From Sphingopyxis soli (GTDB lineage: Bacteria > Pseudomonadota > Alphaproteobacteria > Sphingomonadales > Sphingomonadaceae): a stretch of 64,000 nt of DNA. The notes below the pieces were generated by a model, which saw only the letters and a list, made by a program, of their open reading frames with translations, ran no database searches and was not told the DNA's origin. A program made the translations under genes and the position numbers. Position 1 is the stretch's first letter. Each line of letters starts with the position of its first letter. Of the stretch, positions 27,200-36,106 are shown piece after piece. The stretch is taken from contig NZ_JAFMTR010000113.1 of NCBI RefSeq assembly GCF_018682675.1, forward strand, positions 1 through 64,000, read 5' to 3'.

Positions 27200-27299
27200 C
27201 TGGCTTTCCCAGCCTTTCGAGGGTAATGCGGCGCGGAATACCGTCGCCGGAGGGAGCGGCGCCGACGCCGAACTGGCACCTGACATGCGGGGCTGAGAC

Positions 27300-28514
27300 G
27301 TGAACTATAACGATATTTTCGCACGCGCGATCGACCGGTTGCACGAAGAGGGCCGCTACCGCGTCTTCATCGACATTCTGCGCAACAAGGGCGCTTTTCC
27401 GAACGCGCGCTGCTTCGCGGGCCACAACGGGCCGAAGCCGATCACCGTCTGGTGCTCGAACGACTATCTCGCGATGGGCCAGCATCCCAAGGTCATCGAG
27501 GCGATGGAGGAGGCGCTGCACGACGTCGGCGCCGGTTCGGGCGGCACGCGCAACATCGGCGGCAACACCCATTATCATATCGACCTCGAGCATGAACTTG
27601 CCGACCTGCACGGCAAGGATGGCGCGCTGCTCTTCACCTCCGGCTATATCTCGAACGAGGCAACGCTCGGCACGCTCGGCAAGCTGCTCCCGAACTGCAT
27701 CATCTATTCGGACGAGCTCAACCACGCCTCGATGATCGCGGGCATCCGCAATTCGGGCTGCGAAAAGCGCGTGTGGCGGCACAACGATCTTGAACATCTC
27801 GAGGAACTGCTCGCCGCCGACGATCCCGACGCCGCAAAGCTGATCGCGTTCGAGAGCGTCTATTCGATGGACGGTGACGTCGCGCCGATCCATGCGATCT
27901 GCGACCTTGCCGAAAAGTATAACGCGCTCACCTATTGCGACGAAGTCCATGCCGTCGGCATGTACGGCCCGCGCGGCGGCGGCATCACCGACCGCGACGA
28001 GGCGGCGCACCGTGTCACGATTATCGAAGGGACGTTGGGCAAGGCGTTCGGCGTGATGGGCGGCTATATCGCCGCCGACAAGAATATCGTCGACGTGATC
28101 CGCTCGTACGCGCCGGGCTTCATCTTCACCACCAGCCTTTCGCCGGTGCTCGTCGCGGGAGTCCTCGCCAGCGTCCGTCACCTCAAGGCGTCGAGCGTCG
28201 AGCGCGACGCGCAGCAGGCGGCAGCGGCCTATCTCAAGCAATGCTTCCGCGACGCCGGACTGCCGGTGATGGATTCGACGACGCACATCGTCCCGCTGAT
28301 GGTCGGCGATCCGGTGCGCGCGAAGAAGATCAGCGATATATTGCTCGCCGAATATGGCGTCTATGTGCAGCCGATCAATTTCCCGACCGTGCCGCGCGGC
28401 ACCGAACGCTTGCGCTTCACGCCTGGCCCGGCGCATGACGAGGCGATGATGCGCGAATTGACTGAAGCGCTCGTCGAAATCTGGGACCGTCTCGAGCTGC
28501 GCAAGGCCGCGTGA
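27300..28514 (+). CDS. hemA: 5-aminolevulinate synthase
   Basis: PLP enzyme condensing glycine with succinyl-CoA to 5-aminolevulinate, the alphaproteobacterial (Shemin) entry to heme. The PLP lysine is in [45 protein letters not shown] and [11 protein letters not shown] are conserved. 404 residues from the GTG at 27300; the start context GGGGCTGAGAC is acceptable. Its substrate succinyl-CoA is also the product of the methylmalonyl pathway in this window. It is coupled to a nitroreductase by a GTGA overlap. Confidence 0.97.
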   Translation: MNYNDIFARAIDRLHEEGRYRVFIDILRNKGAFPNARCFAGHNGPKPITVWCSNDYLAMGQHPKVIEAMEEALHDVGAGSGGTRNIGGNTHYHIDLEHELADLHGKDGALLFTSGYISNEATLGTLGKLLPNCIIYSDELNHASMIAGIRNSGCEKRVWRHNDLEHLEELLAADDPDAAKLIAFESVYSMDGDVAPIHAICDLAEKYNALTYCDEVHAVGMYGPRGGGITDRDEAAHRVTIIEGTLGKAFGVMGGYIAADKNIVDVIRSYAPGFIFTTSLSPVLVAGVLASVRHLKASSVERDAQQAAAAYLKQCFRDAGLPVMDSTTHIVPLMVGDPVRAKKISDILLAEYGVYVQPINFPTVPRGTERLRFTPGPAHDEAMMRELTEALVEIWDRLELRKAA

Positions 28515-29200
28515 CGACCGCCCGCGGCTATGACGAGGTCGTCCGGGGACGCCGCTCGATCCGCGGTTTCCTCGACGAGCCCGTTCCGAAAGAGTTGGTG
28601 GCCGAGATACTCGAAGTCGCGATGCGCGCGCCCTCGTCGTACAACAACCAGTGCTGGAATTTCTCGGTCGTCACCGGCGCACCGCTCGATGCGATCCGGC
28701 GCGGCAATACCGAGGGCATCCTGGCCGGCAAGCCCGACAGCCGCGAATTCCGGCGGTTCGATGGCGGAGCCGACATGCACCGTGCGCGCCAGATCGAGGT
28801 TGCGAAACAACTCTTCGGCGCAATGGGCATCGCGCGCGACGACAAGGATGGGCGGCAGGACTGGGTGCTGCGCGGCTTTCGCCAGTTCGATGCGCCGGTT
28901 AGCATCGTCGTGACCTATGACCGCGTCCTGCTCGGCAGCGACATCGCGCCCTTCGATTGCGGCGCCGTCACCAATGCGCTGGTCAACGCCGCCTGGTCGC
29001 GCGGGCTGGGCTGCGTGATCAACAGCCAGGGCATCATGCAAAGCCCCGTCGTGCGCGAACATGCGCGCATCCCCGACGATCAGGTGATCATGATCTGCGT
29101 CGCGATGGGCTGGCCCGACGAGAGCTTTCCGGCCAATGCGGTCGTATCGAACCGCAAGAGCATCGAAGACGCCGTCCGCTTCGTCGGCTTCGACGATTGA
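28511..29200 (+). CDS. nitroreductase family flavoprotein
   Basis: A 229-residue FMN-dependent nitroreductase-like enzyme. The N-terminal [17 protein letters not shown] and [12 protein letters not shown] form the flavin phosphate site, and [12 protein letters not shown] with [15 protein letters not shown] close the flavin pocket. Family members reduce nitroaromatics, quinones or enones with NAD(P)H; the physiological substrate is unknown. The GTG start overlaps the hemA stop, so it is coexpressed with heme synthesis. Confidence 0.9.
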   Translation: MTTARGYDEVVRGRRSIRGFLDEPVPKELVAEILEVAMRAPSSYNNQCWNFSVVTGAPLDAIRRGNTEGILAGKPDSREFRRFDGGADMHRARQIEVAKQLFGAMGIARDDKDGRQDWVLRGFRQFDAPVSIVVTYDRVLLGSDIAPFDCGAVTNALVNAAWSRGLGCVINSQGIMQSPVVREHARIPDDQVIMICVAMGWPDESFPANAVVSNRKSIEDAVRFVGFDD

Positions 29201-29203
29201 CCC

Positions 29204-29797
29204 TCAGGCCGGCGGCCGCATCATACCCCAGAAATGGGGACCGCCGCCGGGAACATCCCATTCGATCTGCGTAACGAAACCCAGTCGTTCGTATAGCGGC
29301 ACATTCTCCGGCGTTGCGGTCTCCAGCCAGCACGGCACCCCTTCGGCATCGGCAACCGCCGTCTGCGCGCGGATGATCCGCCCGCCATGGCCTTTGCCCT
29401 GATGGTCGGGCCGGACGCCGACATAATGGAGATACCAGAAGCGCCCCTTGGGCCGGTGCGCGTCGATGCTGCCCTGCACTTTCAGCCCGCGCGGCAGGGT
29501 TGTGCCGAAGGTCGCGATCAGCGGAAGGACGCTGCGCAGCAATTCGAGCGTGCCGCTGTCGGCCTGCCCCGGCGCGCGCCAGAGAGCGGCGGCCTCGTCG
29601 CCGTCCGAACGCAGCGCCACACCCGCACGGACGTCCGCAGGCACGAGCACCCGAAACAGACCCCGCAGCGCCCGCTCGCGATGGCCGGGATCGGGCAATA
29701 TCCAAGACAGCGCCGGATCGGTCTGGAACGCCTGCGCCAGCGTCTCCACCACCGCTGAAAGCTGCTCACGCTCCGCCTGTCCAATCGTCTCGCCCAT
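29204..29797 (-). CDS. GNAT family N-acetyltransferase
   Basis: A 197-residue GNAT-fold acyltransferase. The acetyl-CoA loop is in VRPDHQGKGHGGRIIRA (R/Q-x-x-G-x-G/A), preceded by the strand WYLHYVGV and followed by PLYERLGFV, all typical positions. The N-terminal half is divergent, so the acceptor is unknown. Convergent with the nitroreductase gene and downstream of the btaAB genes on the same strand. Confidence 0.88.
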   Translation of the reverse strand: MGETIGQAEREQLSAVVETLAQAFQTDPALSWILPDPGHRERALRGLFRVLVPADVRAGVALRSDGDEAAALWRAPGQADSGTLELLRSVLPLIATFGTTLPRGLKVQGSIDAHRPKGRFWYLHYVGVRPDHQGKGHGGRIIRAQTAVADAEGVPCWLETATPENVPLYERLGFVTQIEWDVPGGGPHFWGMMRPPA

Positions 29798-29830
29798 TTA
29801 CCCCTCCTTTTCGGTGACGATAGCAGCAAA

Positions 29831-30469
29831 TCAGCCGCGCGCGAGACCGCCGCGGATCGCATAGCCGCGATAGAGGCTGCGGCAATGACTCGTACTGCCG
29901 GTTTCCTTCGCCAGCGCCACGATGACGCGGCCGAGCTCGGTACGCGGCGCGACATGGAACTGGGCCAGCCAGCCGAACAGCGCGCGCCGCCAGAGCCCTG
30001 GCAACCGGTCCTGCTGGCCGAAGTCGACGAGCTCGAGCCGCCCGCCGGGCGCAACGCAGCTTGCGGCCTGGACCAGCGCCGCCTTCCAGTCGGGGATCAT
30101 CGACAGCGCATAGCTGATGAACACGCGATCGAAGGTCGCGCGGCCGAACAGCGCCTGCGCGTCGAATTCGCACGCATCGCCCTGCGCGAGCGCCGCGGTG
30201 ACACCGGCCTTGGTCACCGACGCACGCGCGGTCTCCAGCATCGCGTCCGAAATATCGATCCCGAACAGCTGCGTCTCCGGCCACGCCTTGCCCACCGCGA
30301 TGAGGTTACGCCCGGTGCCGCATCCGATTTCGAGCACGCTCCCGCCCGGCGGCGGCGCGAGATCGGCGATCAACCCGTCGCGCCCCAGCAGATAATATTT
30401 CCGCGTGAGGTCGTAGATGTGCCGCTGCGTGCGATAGACGCGGTCCATCAGCTCGCCATGCGCCGCCAC
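29831..30469 (-). CDS. btaB: diacylglyceryl-homoserine N-methyltransferase
   Basis: BtaB, the SAM-dependent enzyme that methylates diacylglyceryl-homoserine three times to the betaine lipid DGTS. Class I methyltransferase motifs: VLEIGCGTGRNL (motif I), LFGIDISDAML and YALSMIPDW. 212 residues from a GTG at 30469, five bases before the overlap with the btaA stop; an internal ATG at 30448 is an alternative. Location right behind btaA makes this assignment much firmer than the generic family alone. Confidence 0.9.
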   Translation of the reverse strand: MAAHGELMDRVYRTQRHIYDLTRKYYLLGRDGLIADLAPPPGGSVLEIGCGTGRNLIAVGKAWPETQLFGIDISDAMLETARASVTKAGVTAALAQGDACEFDAQALFGRATFDRVFISYALSMIPDWKAALVQAASCVAPGGRLELVDFGQQDRLPGLWRRALFGWLAQFHVAPRTELGRVIVALAKETGSTSHCRSLYRGYAIRGGLARG

Positions 30470-30471
30470 GC

Positions 30472-31692
30472 TCAGGCGTCTTTCAGCACATAGAGATGAA
30501 CCCCGCCGTAGATTGCCGAGCGATCGCGGCGCGTGTAATCGAGCGACGCGTCCTCGCGATAATCCCACCGGCTGAGCAGATCGTCGGGGAGACGGCCGGG
30601 CAGCAGCGTCGGCTCGGCAGCGGTGCGGAAGAGAACCCGCGCACCCGGACGCGCCGTGCGCGTGACTTCGGTCCAGAGGGCAGCGAGCTGCGCGTCGCTC
30701 ATCCAGTCCTGCGCGTCGAGGAAGATATAGCGATCGAAGCTTGCGGCGTCGTTTGCGGCGAGCATGTCGGTCATGTTCGCGTGCAGCATCGTCACCCGCT
30801 CGGCGCGCGCGCGCACCGCGGCATAATGACCGGCCTGCAGATAGGGCGGCAGCGGCGCCGCCTTGCCCCTGCCATAGCCGCGCCCGAACGCCTGCCAGGC
30901 GAAATAATTCTCCTCGAGCGGGAAGTCGCAGGCGAGCTTCTCGAGCCGACCGCGCAGCACGTCGGCCATCGGCTTGCCGTCGGCAAGTGCATCATATTGC
31001 GCCGGCGGGATGCCGAGCCCGAAGAGCGACGAGCGCTGGTCGGTGATCCAGCGGATCAGCTTGCGATCGAAGAAGGGCGCAAATTTCTCGTCGAAAATCG
31101 CGCGCTGCTCCGCGATCGTCTTGGCGCCCAGAAATTGCTTCAGATCGATCCGGTGCATCCGCGCGACCAGATGTGCGAGCCCGATGAAATTGCCGAGCAG
31201 ACCGCGCTTGTAGAGGCCGCTGGCGAAGCCGTTGATGCGGCGGCGTCCGACAAGGTCGCGGCCTTCCCAATAACGGCGGCTCGTTTCGTCGAGATGCGGA
31301 CGGATGAAGGTGCGGTAGTCGGCGATATTGGCCACGCTGTCGGCTTCGGCGAAGAAGCGGCGGAAGCTCTCGTAATCGGGCAGCCGCTGCGCCGCGACGC
31401 GTTTCAGATTGTTGAGCGCGACATGCGCCGTGTTGAGGTCGACCGCGACGATCTCCGCCGGGTCGGCGGTCAGATAGGATAGCGCATTGCAACCGCCGCT
31501 CGCGATCGTCGCGATCCGGTTGCCGGGCTCGATCGCCAGCGCCTCCATGTCGACGACCGGATCTTCCCAGATCTGTGCATAGACCAGCCCCTTGAAAGCC
31601 AGCGCAAAAGCGCGGTCGAGCAGGCGCTGCTTCTGTTCGGCATCTTCGCGAACAACGGCGGCGGCGATCTTGCGATTGGGCTGGCTGGCCAT
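30472..31692 (-). CDS. btaA: SAM:diacylglycerol 3-amino-3-carboxypropyltransferase
   Basis: BtaA (DUF3419 family), which moves the 3-amino-3-carboxypropyl group of SAM to diacylglycerol, the first step of betaine-lipid (DGTS) synthesis. Recognised from the full-length pattern: VYAQIWEDPVVDMEAL, IASGGCNALSYL as the SAM-binding loop, VDLNTAHVALNNLK and the C-terminal FRTAAEPTLLPGRL. 406 residues. DGTS replaces phospholipids under phosphate limitation in several alphaproteobacteria; no obvious Pho box was identified by eye upstream (31693-31817). Confidence 0.94.
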   Translation of the reverse strand: MASQPNRKIAAAVVREDAEQKQRLLDRAFALAFKGLVYAQIWEDPVVDMEALAIEPGNRIATIASGGCNALSYLTADPAEIVAVDLNTAHVALNNLKRVAAQRLPDYESFRRFFAEADSVANIADYRTFIRPHLDETSRRYWEGRDLVGRRRINGFASGLYKRGLLGNFIGLAHLVARMHRIDLKQFLGAKTIAEQRAIFDEKFAPFFDRKLIRWITDQRSSLFGLGIPPAQYDALADGKPMADVLRGRLEKLACDFPLEENYFAWQAFGRGYGRGKAAPLPPYLQAGHYAAVRARAERVTMLHANMTDMLAANDAASFDRYIFLDAQDWMSDAQLAALWTEVTRTARPGARVLFRTAAEPTLLPGRLPDDLLSRWDYREDASLDYTRRDRSAIYGGVHLYVLKDA

Positions 31693-31817
31693 AGGTCATG
31701 GTCTCCCGGAGAGAGGTGGATCCGGGGCCGCGCATGGCAGCATTTGTTGCGATTCCCGCGTCGTTTCGATGACAAATCGGCGACAGCGTCAAAAAAGCCC
31801 TGTCGCCGTTTCGCAGA

Positions 31818-32270
31818 TCAATCGCGGCAATAACCTTCGCCCGACTTCACGATCAGGCATTCCTTCTTGCCGGCGAGATATTTGAGGCCGGTTTCATCAC
31901 CGCTGCCGCGGCGGAGCGACAGCTCTTCGCTGCCGCGCTTGAACTTGATGCCATGCTCGCTGTCCTCGCCGTCATAGGTGCCCTTGGTGTCGAGGTCCGA
32001 CTGCATTTCCAGCTTGTACTTGCCGGGCTCGGTGGGAGTGATCGTCGCGTACATCCCCTCGACGCCGGTCCATTTTCCGGCCCAGCTTGCAAAACGATGC
32101 GAGGCCGTAGCGGGATCGGTCGCGTCCGCACCCTCGGCCGGAACGGTCTCGACTGGCACTTCCTCGGTCGTCGTCGGGGTATCGGTCGGCGCCGGGGCTT
32201 CGGCCTTCTCGCATCCCGTCAACAGGGCCAGCGCCATCGCGCCCGTCAGCATCATGCTCTTCTGCATCAT
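31818..32270 (-). CDS. putative lipoprotein
   Basis: A 150-residue protein with a lipobox (ALALLTGC) after a short basic and hydrophobic leader, then a Thr/Pro/Glu-rich linker (about residues 22-55) and a small beta domain with repeated charged strands (YKLEMQSDL, GIKFKRGSEELSL). Two cysteines near the C-terminus (KECLIV, GYC) could form a disulfide. Outer-membrane or periplasmic anchoring is inferred; no function recognised. The ATG pair at 32270 has AAGGAG upstream. Confidence 0.8.
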   Translation of the reverse strand: MMQKSMMLTGAMALALLTGCEKAEAPAPTDTPTTTEEVPVETVPAEGADATDPATASHRFASWAGKWTGVEGMYATITPTEPGKYKLEMQSDLDTKGTYDGEDSEHGIKFKRGSEELSLRRGSGDETGLKYLAGKKECLIVKSGEGYCRD

Positions 32271-32313
32271 ACGTCTCCTTCTCCGTCTCAACGCTCGGGG
32301 ACCGACAAGTTTC

Positions 32314-33303
32314 CTATTCGGTAATGATATCGGCGAATTTCAGCGGGTCGACATTGCCGCCCGACAGCGTGACCAGCGTCGCATCGGTCAGCACGACCTT
32401 CCCCGCCAGCACGGCCGCCAGCGCGGCGGCGCCACCGGGCTCAACCACCAGATGCAGTTTCTCGAAGGCGAGGCGCACCGCGTCGCGAACCTCGCGTCGC
32501 GTCACGACCACGCCCCGAACCCCACGCGCCTGAAGCACCGCAAAGTTGATCGGCCAGGTCTGGGGCGTCTGGAGGGCGTCGCATTCGGTCGGATAGGCCA
32601 TGTCCTCGACCGAAAGAATCTTGCCCTCGGCAAGGCTGCGCGTCACATCGTCCCACCCCTCGGGCTCGACCGCGACGATTTCGGCATCGGGCAGAGCGAG
32701 AGCGAGACCCGCCGACAGACCGCCTCCGCCGCAACAGGCGACCACCTTGTCGGGCCCGGCGATGGCCCGCGCCTTCATCTGCGCGGCTGCCTCGATGCCC
32801 ACCGTGCCCTGTCCCTCGATGATCCACGGATCGCCATAGGCATGGACGAGCGTCCCGCCACGCTCTGCAATCAGCTTCGCCGCCACGGCGTCACGCGATT
32901 CCGTGACGCGATCATAAAGCACGACATCCGCGCCCAGCCGCCGCGTCGCCGCGAGCTTCATCGCCGGCGCGTTGCTCGGCATCACGATTGTCGCCTTGAT
33001 CCCCAGTCGCTTCGCAGCCCATGCAACGCCCTGGGCGTGATTGCCGCTCGACACGCCGACGACACCCTCGTTCGCTTGCTCGGGTGTCAGATCGGTCAGC
33101 CGGTGCCAGGCGCCGCGGATCTTGAAGGCTCCGACCGGCTGCAGACACTCGGCCTTGCACCAGATCGTCCTGCCCTCGACGTCAAGCGGTAACAGCGGGG
33201 TTCGCGGCAGCAAGGCCGCGACTTTCGCCGCTGCGCGTTCGACGCCTGCAAGCGTCGGTGCCCGCGCGGGGTCGATCAGGGCATCGGGGCTTTGTTCTGT
33301 CAT
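32314..33303 (-). CDS. threonine/serine dehydratase, PLP type
   Basis: A 329-residue fold-type II PLP enzyme. The PLP lysine is K61 in GAFKIRGA; SSGNHAQGVAWAA and CCGGGGLSAGLAL bind substrate and cofactor phosphate; the C-terminal LSGGN is typical. There is no ACT regulatory domain, so it is a catabolic-type threonine/serine dehydratase or a serine racemase-like enzyme rather than biosynthetic IlvA. Divergent from the polyamine dehydrogenase gene. Confidence 0.88.
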   Translation of the reverse strand: MTEQSPDALIDPARAPTLAGVERAAAKVAALLPRTPLLPLDVEGRTIWCKAECLQPVGAFKIRGAWHRLTDLTPEQANEGVVGVSSGNHAQGVAWAAKRLGIKATIVMPSNAPAMKLAATRRLGADVVLYDRVTESRDAVAAKLIAERGGTLVHAYGDPWIIEGQGTVGIEAAAQMKARAIAGPDKVVACCGGGGLSAGLALALPDAEIVAVEPEGWDDVTRSLAEGKILSVEDMAYPTECDALQTPQTWPINFAVLQARGVRGVVVTRREVRDAVRLAFEKLHLVVEPGGAAALAAVLAGKVVLTDATLVTLSGGNVDPLKFADIITE

Positions 33304-33368
33304 GGCTTCGTCCTATAGGGCGCGGCATAGTTGACAAGCGGCATATGCCCGCACAGGAGATTATCGAG

Positions 33369-34577
33369 ATGAGCAAGGTTCTGGTGATCGGCGCAGGCGG
33401 CGTCGGTTCGGTCGCGGTCCACAAGATGGCAATGAATGCGGACATCTTCCCCGACATCACGCTCGCCAGCCGTCGCAAGTTCAAGTGCGATGCGATCGCC
33501 GAGTCGGTCAAACAACGCACCGGCATCACGATCAAGACGGCCGAGGTCGACGCCGACCATATCGACGCCACCGCGGCGCTGATCCGTCAGGTCGGTGCGA
33601 CGCATGTCGTGAACCTCGCGCTGCCCTATCAGGATCTGACGATCATGGAGGCGTGCCTGTCGACCGGCGCGCATTATCTCGATACCGCAAACTACGAGCC
33701 GCGCGACGAGGCGAAATTCGAATATCACTGGCAGTGGGCGTATCAGGATCGCTTCAAGGACGCGGGCCTGATGGCGCTGCTCGGTTCGGGTTTCGACCCC
33801 GGCGTCACCAGCGTTTTCACGACCTGGCTGAGGAAGCATCACTTCGACCGCATCGACACGCTCGACATTCTCGACTGCAACGGCGGCGATCATGGCCAGC
33901 ATTTCGCGACCAACTTCAACCCCGAGATCAATATTCGTGAAGTGACCGCGGTCGCGCGTCACTGGGAAAATGGCGACTGGGTCGAAACCCCGCCGATGTC
34001 GGTCAAGCAGACCTTCGACTTCGAGGCCGTGGGACCCAAGAATATGTACCTCATGTATCATGAGGAGATCGAAAGCCTGAAAACCCACCTGCCCGAGATC
34101 AGGCGTATCCGCTTCTGGATGACCTTCGGCGATGCTTACATCCAGCACCTGACCGTCCTCCAGAATGTCGGGATGACGCGGATCGATCCCGTGATCTACG
34201 AGGGCAAGGAGATCATCCCGCTGCAGTTCCTCAAAGCCGTGCTCCCCGAACCCTCGAGCCTCGGCGAGACGACAAAGGGCAAGACGAACATCGGCGTGAT
34301 CGCAACCGGCCTGGCCAAGGACGGGACGGAAAAGACGCTCTACCTCTACAATATCTGCGACCATGAGGACGCCTATGCCGAAACCGGCAATCAGGCGGTC
34401 AGCTACACCACCGGCGTCCCCGCGATGATCGGTGCCGCGATGATGGTAACCGGAACATGGTCAGGCCAGGGCGTGTTCAACATGGAGCAGATGGACCCCG
34501 ATCCCTTCATGGACATGCTGAACAAGCACGGGCTGCCGTGGCAGGTGAAGGAACTGGACGGGCCGCTCGATTTCTGA
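33369..34577 (+). CDS. carboxy(nor)spermidine dehydrogenase
   Basis: A saccharopine-dehydrogenase-fold enzyme of the carboxy(nor)spermidine synthase group. It reductively condenses a diamine with aspartate semialdehyde to the carboxylated polyamine. NADPH loop VIGAGGVGSVA (5-15), the DTANYEPRDEAKFEY substrate region and GFDPGVTSVF are characteristic. 402 residues from the ATG at 33369 with AGGAG upstream. The matching decarboxylase gene nspC lies 1.5 kb downstream on the same strand and ornithine decarboxylase 4.6 kb further, which together support a spermidine route independent of decarboxylated SAM. Confidence 0.9.
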   Translation: MSKVLVIGAGGVGSVAVHKMAMNADIFPDITLASRRKFKCDAIAESVKQRTGITIKTAEVDADHIDATAALIRQVGATHVVNLALPYQDLTIMEACLSTGAHYLDTANYEPRDEAKFEYHWQWAYQDRFKDAGLMALLGSGFDPGVTSVFTTWLRKHHFDRIDTLDILDCNGGDHGQHFATNFNPEINIREVTAVARHWENGDWVETPPMSVKQTFDFEAVGPKNMYLMYHEEIESLKTHLPEIRRIRFWMTFGDAYIQHLTVLQNVGMTRIDPVIYEGKEIIPLQFLKAVLPEPSSLGETTKGKTNIGVIATGLAKDGTEKTLYLYNICDHEDAYAETGNQAVSYTTGVPAMIGAAMMVTGTWSGQGVFNMEQMDPDPFMDMLNKHGLPWQVKELDGPLDF

Positions 34578-34630
34578 TTGCTGCTGCGGGGGCCGGCCAG
34601 TGTCGGCACCCGCGTCTGCAAGGGAATCCC

Positions 34631-34981
34631 ATGACGGCCTATATCCTGCCCATCGGGCTGCTCTTCGTCTCGAACATCTTCATGACCTTTGCCTGGTACG
34701 GGCATCTGGGCGACATGTCGCGGCCGGTATGGCTGGCGGTCCTGGTCGCGTGGGGCATCGCCTTTTTCGAATATTGCCTTGCCGTCCCGGCGAACCGCGT
34801 CGGTCACGCGGTCTATACGACCGCAGAGCTCAAGACGATTCAGGAAGTGATCACGCTTGTGGTCTTTGCCGGCTTCGCGACCTTCTGGCTTGGCGAGCGG
34901 CTGACGGTGAACCACCTGATCGGCTTCGCGCTGATCTGCGGCGGCGCCTTCTTCATCTTCAAGGCGCCGATTGCAGCCTGA
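34631..34981 (+). CDS. DUF486 (DMT-like) small membrane protein
   Basis: A 116-residue protein with four predicted membrane segments and the conserved FFEYCLAVPANRVGHAVYT and TIQEVITLVVFAGFA stretches of the DUF486 family, a half-size relative of drug/metabolite transporters. It probably works as a dimer. Between the two polyamine enzymes, transport of a polyamine or related amine is an attractive guess, but the family is uncharacterised. Confidence 0.88.
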   Translation: MTAYILPIGLLFVSNIFMTFAWYGHLGDMSRPVWLAVLVAWGIAFFEYCLAVPANRVGHAVYTTAELKTIQEVITLVVFAGFATFWLGERLTVNHLIGFALICGGAFFIFKAPIAA

Positions 34982-35022
34982 CGCCCCGCCCGCTACCCTC
35001 GCCGCCAGCGGGAGAACGGGCG

Positions 35023-36024
35023 ATGACGGATAAGGCAATTTCCAGACGGTTTTTCGGCGCGGCAGCAGCGGGGCTGGCCGCGCTCGGAATTCCAGGCGCC
35101 ACGGCGAAACCCGCCGCGCCGAAGGTCATTCCGACCGGCAAGCCCTTCATCCTGACGACATGGGATTTCGGCCCTGGCGCCAATGCCGTCGGCTGGCCGA
35201 TGCTCGCAAGCGGCGCATCGGCAATCGACGCGGTCGAGGCGGCGATCAACCATGTCGAGCTGCTCGGCGACTATTGGGTCGGCGCGGGCGGTGTCCCCAA
35301 CGAGGTCGGTGAGACGACGCTCGACGCGATGATGATGTGGGGACCGACGCACGATCTCGGCGCGGTCGGCTGCCTCAAGCGCGTCAAGAAGGCGATCTCG
35401 GTCGCGCGGGCGGTGATGGAGAAGACGCAGCATAGCCTGATCGTCGGCGACGACGCGACGCGCTTTGCCGCGCGCATGGGTTTCACCGAAACCACTCTGA
35501 CCAGCGTCGTGTCGCAGCAGGCGTGGGACAAATGGGCCGCGAAGGGCGAAAGGACGAACGCCTTCGACCCCGAACCGATCCGCACGGCGGAAGCGCTGGC
35601 GCGGCACGACACTGTCGGCAGCATCGCGCTCGATGCGGCCGGCAATCTGTGCGTCGGCTGTTCGACCAACGGGCGCGAGTTCAAGATCCCGGGCCGCGTC
35701 GGCGACTCGCCGATCGCGGGAGCCGGCGCCTATGTCGATCAAGCGGTCGGCGGCGCGGTCGCGACCGGCAACGGCGACGTCATGATGCGTTTCCTCCCGA
35801 CGTATCACGCCGTCGAACTGATGCTCGGCGGCATGGCGCCCCAAGCCGCCGCCGAAGCCGCGATCAAGCGGATCGAGGATGCGGGCTACAGCATCGGGGG
35901 CGGCATCGCGGTGATCCGCCGCGACGGCGTGCATGGCGGCGCCAAAACCACCGGATGGGAGGACACACAGTTCAGCTATTCGGTCCAGACCGCAACGGGA
36001 AACGTCAAGGTCCCGGTGTCTTGA
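35023..36024 (+). CDS. Tat-exported N4-(beta-GlcNAc)-asparaginase family hydrolase
   Basis: A 333-residue Ntn-hydrolase of the glycosylasparaginase / isoaspartyl peptidase family. The N-terminus (SRRFFGAAAAGLAALGIPG) is a twin-arginine signal. The new N-terminal nucleophile after autocleavage should be the Thr in HDTVGSIALD, with CSTNGREFKIPGRVGDSPIAGAG and ATGNGD lining the pocket; these match the glycosylasparaginase branch. Activity on asparagine-linked sugars or small amides is likely, in the periplasm. It sits inside the polyamine cluster for no obvious reason. Confidence 0.88.
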   Translation: MTDKAISRRFFGAAAAGLAALGIPGATAKPAAPKVIPTGKPFILTTWDFGPGANAVGWPMLASGASAIDAVEAAINHVELLGDYWVGAGGVPNEVGETTLDAMMMWGPTHDLGAVGCLKRVKKAISVARAVMEKTQHSLIVGDDATRFAARMGFTETTLTSVVSQQAWDKWAAKGERTNAFDPEPIRTAEALARHDTVGSIALDAAGNLCVGCSTNGREFKIPGRVGDSPIAGAGAYVDQAVGGAVATGNGDVMMRFLPTYHAVELMLGGMAPQAAAEAAIKRIEDAGYSIGGGIAVIRRDGVHGGAKTTGWEDTQFSYSVQTATGNVKVPVS

Positions 36025-36106
36025 AAGCGACCCGTCGCGCCGTCACCTTGCGCTCCGCAGACCCGATCCGCTTTCATCCACCTGTAAAACACTCTAGAGG
36101 CGCGCC

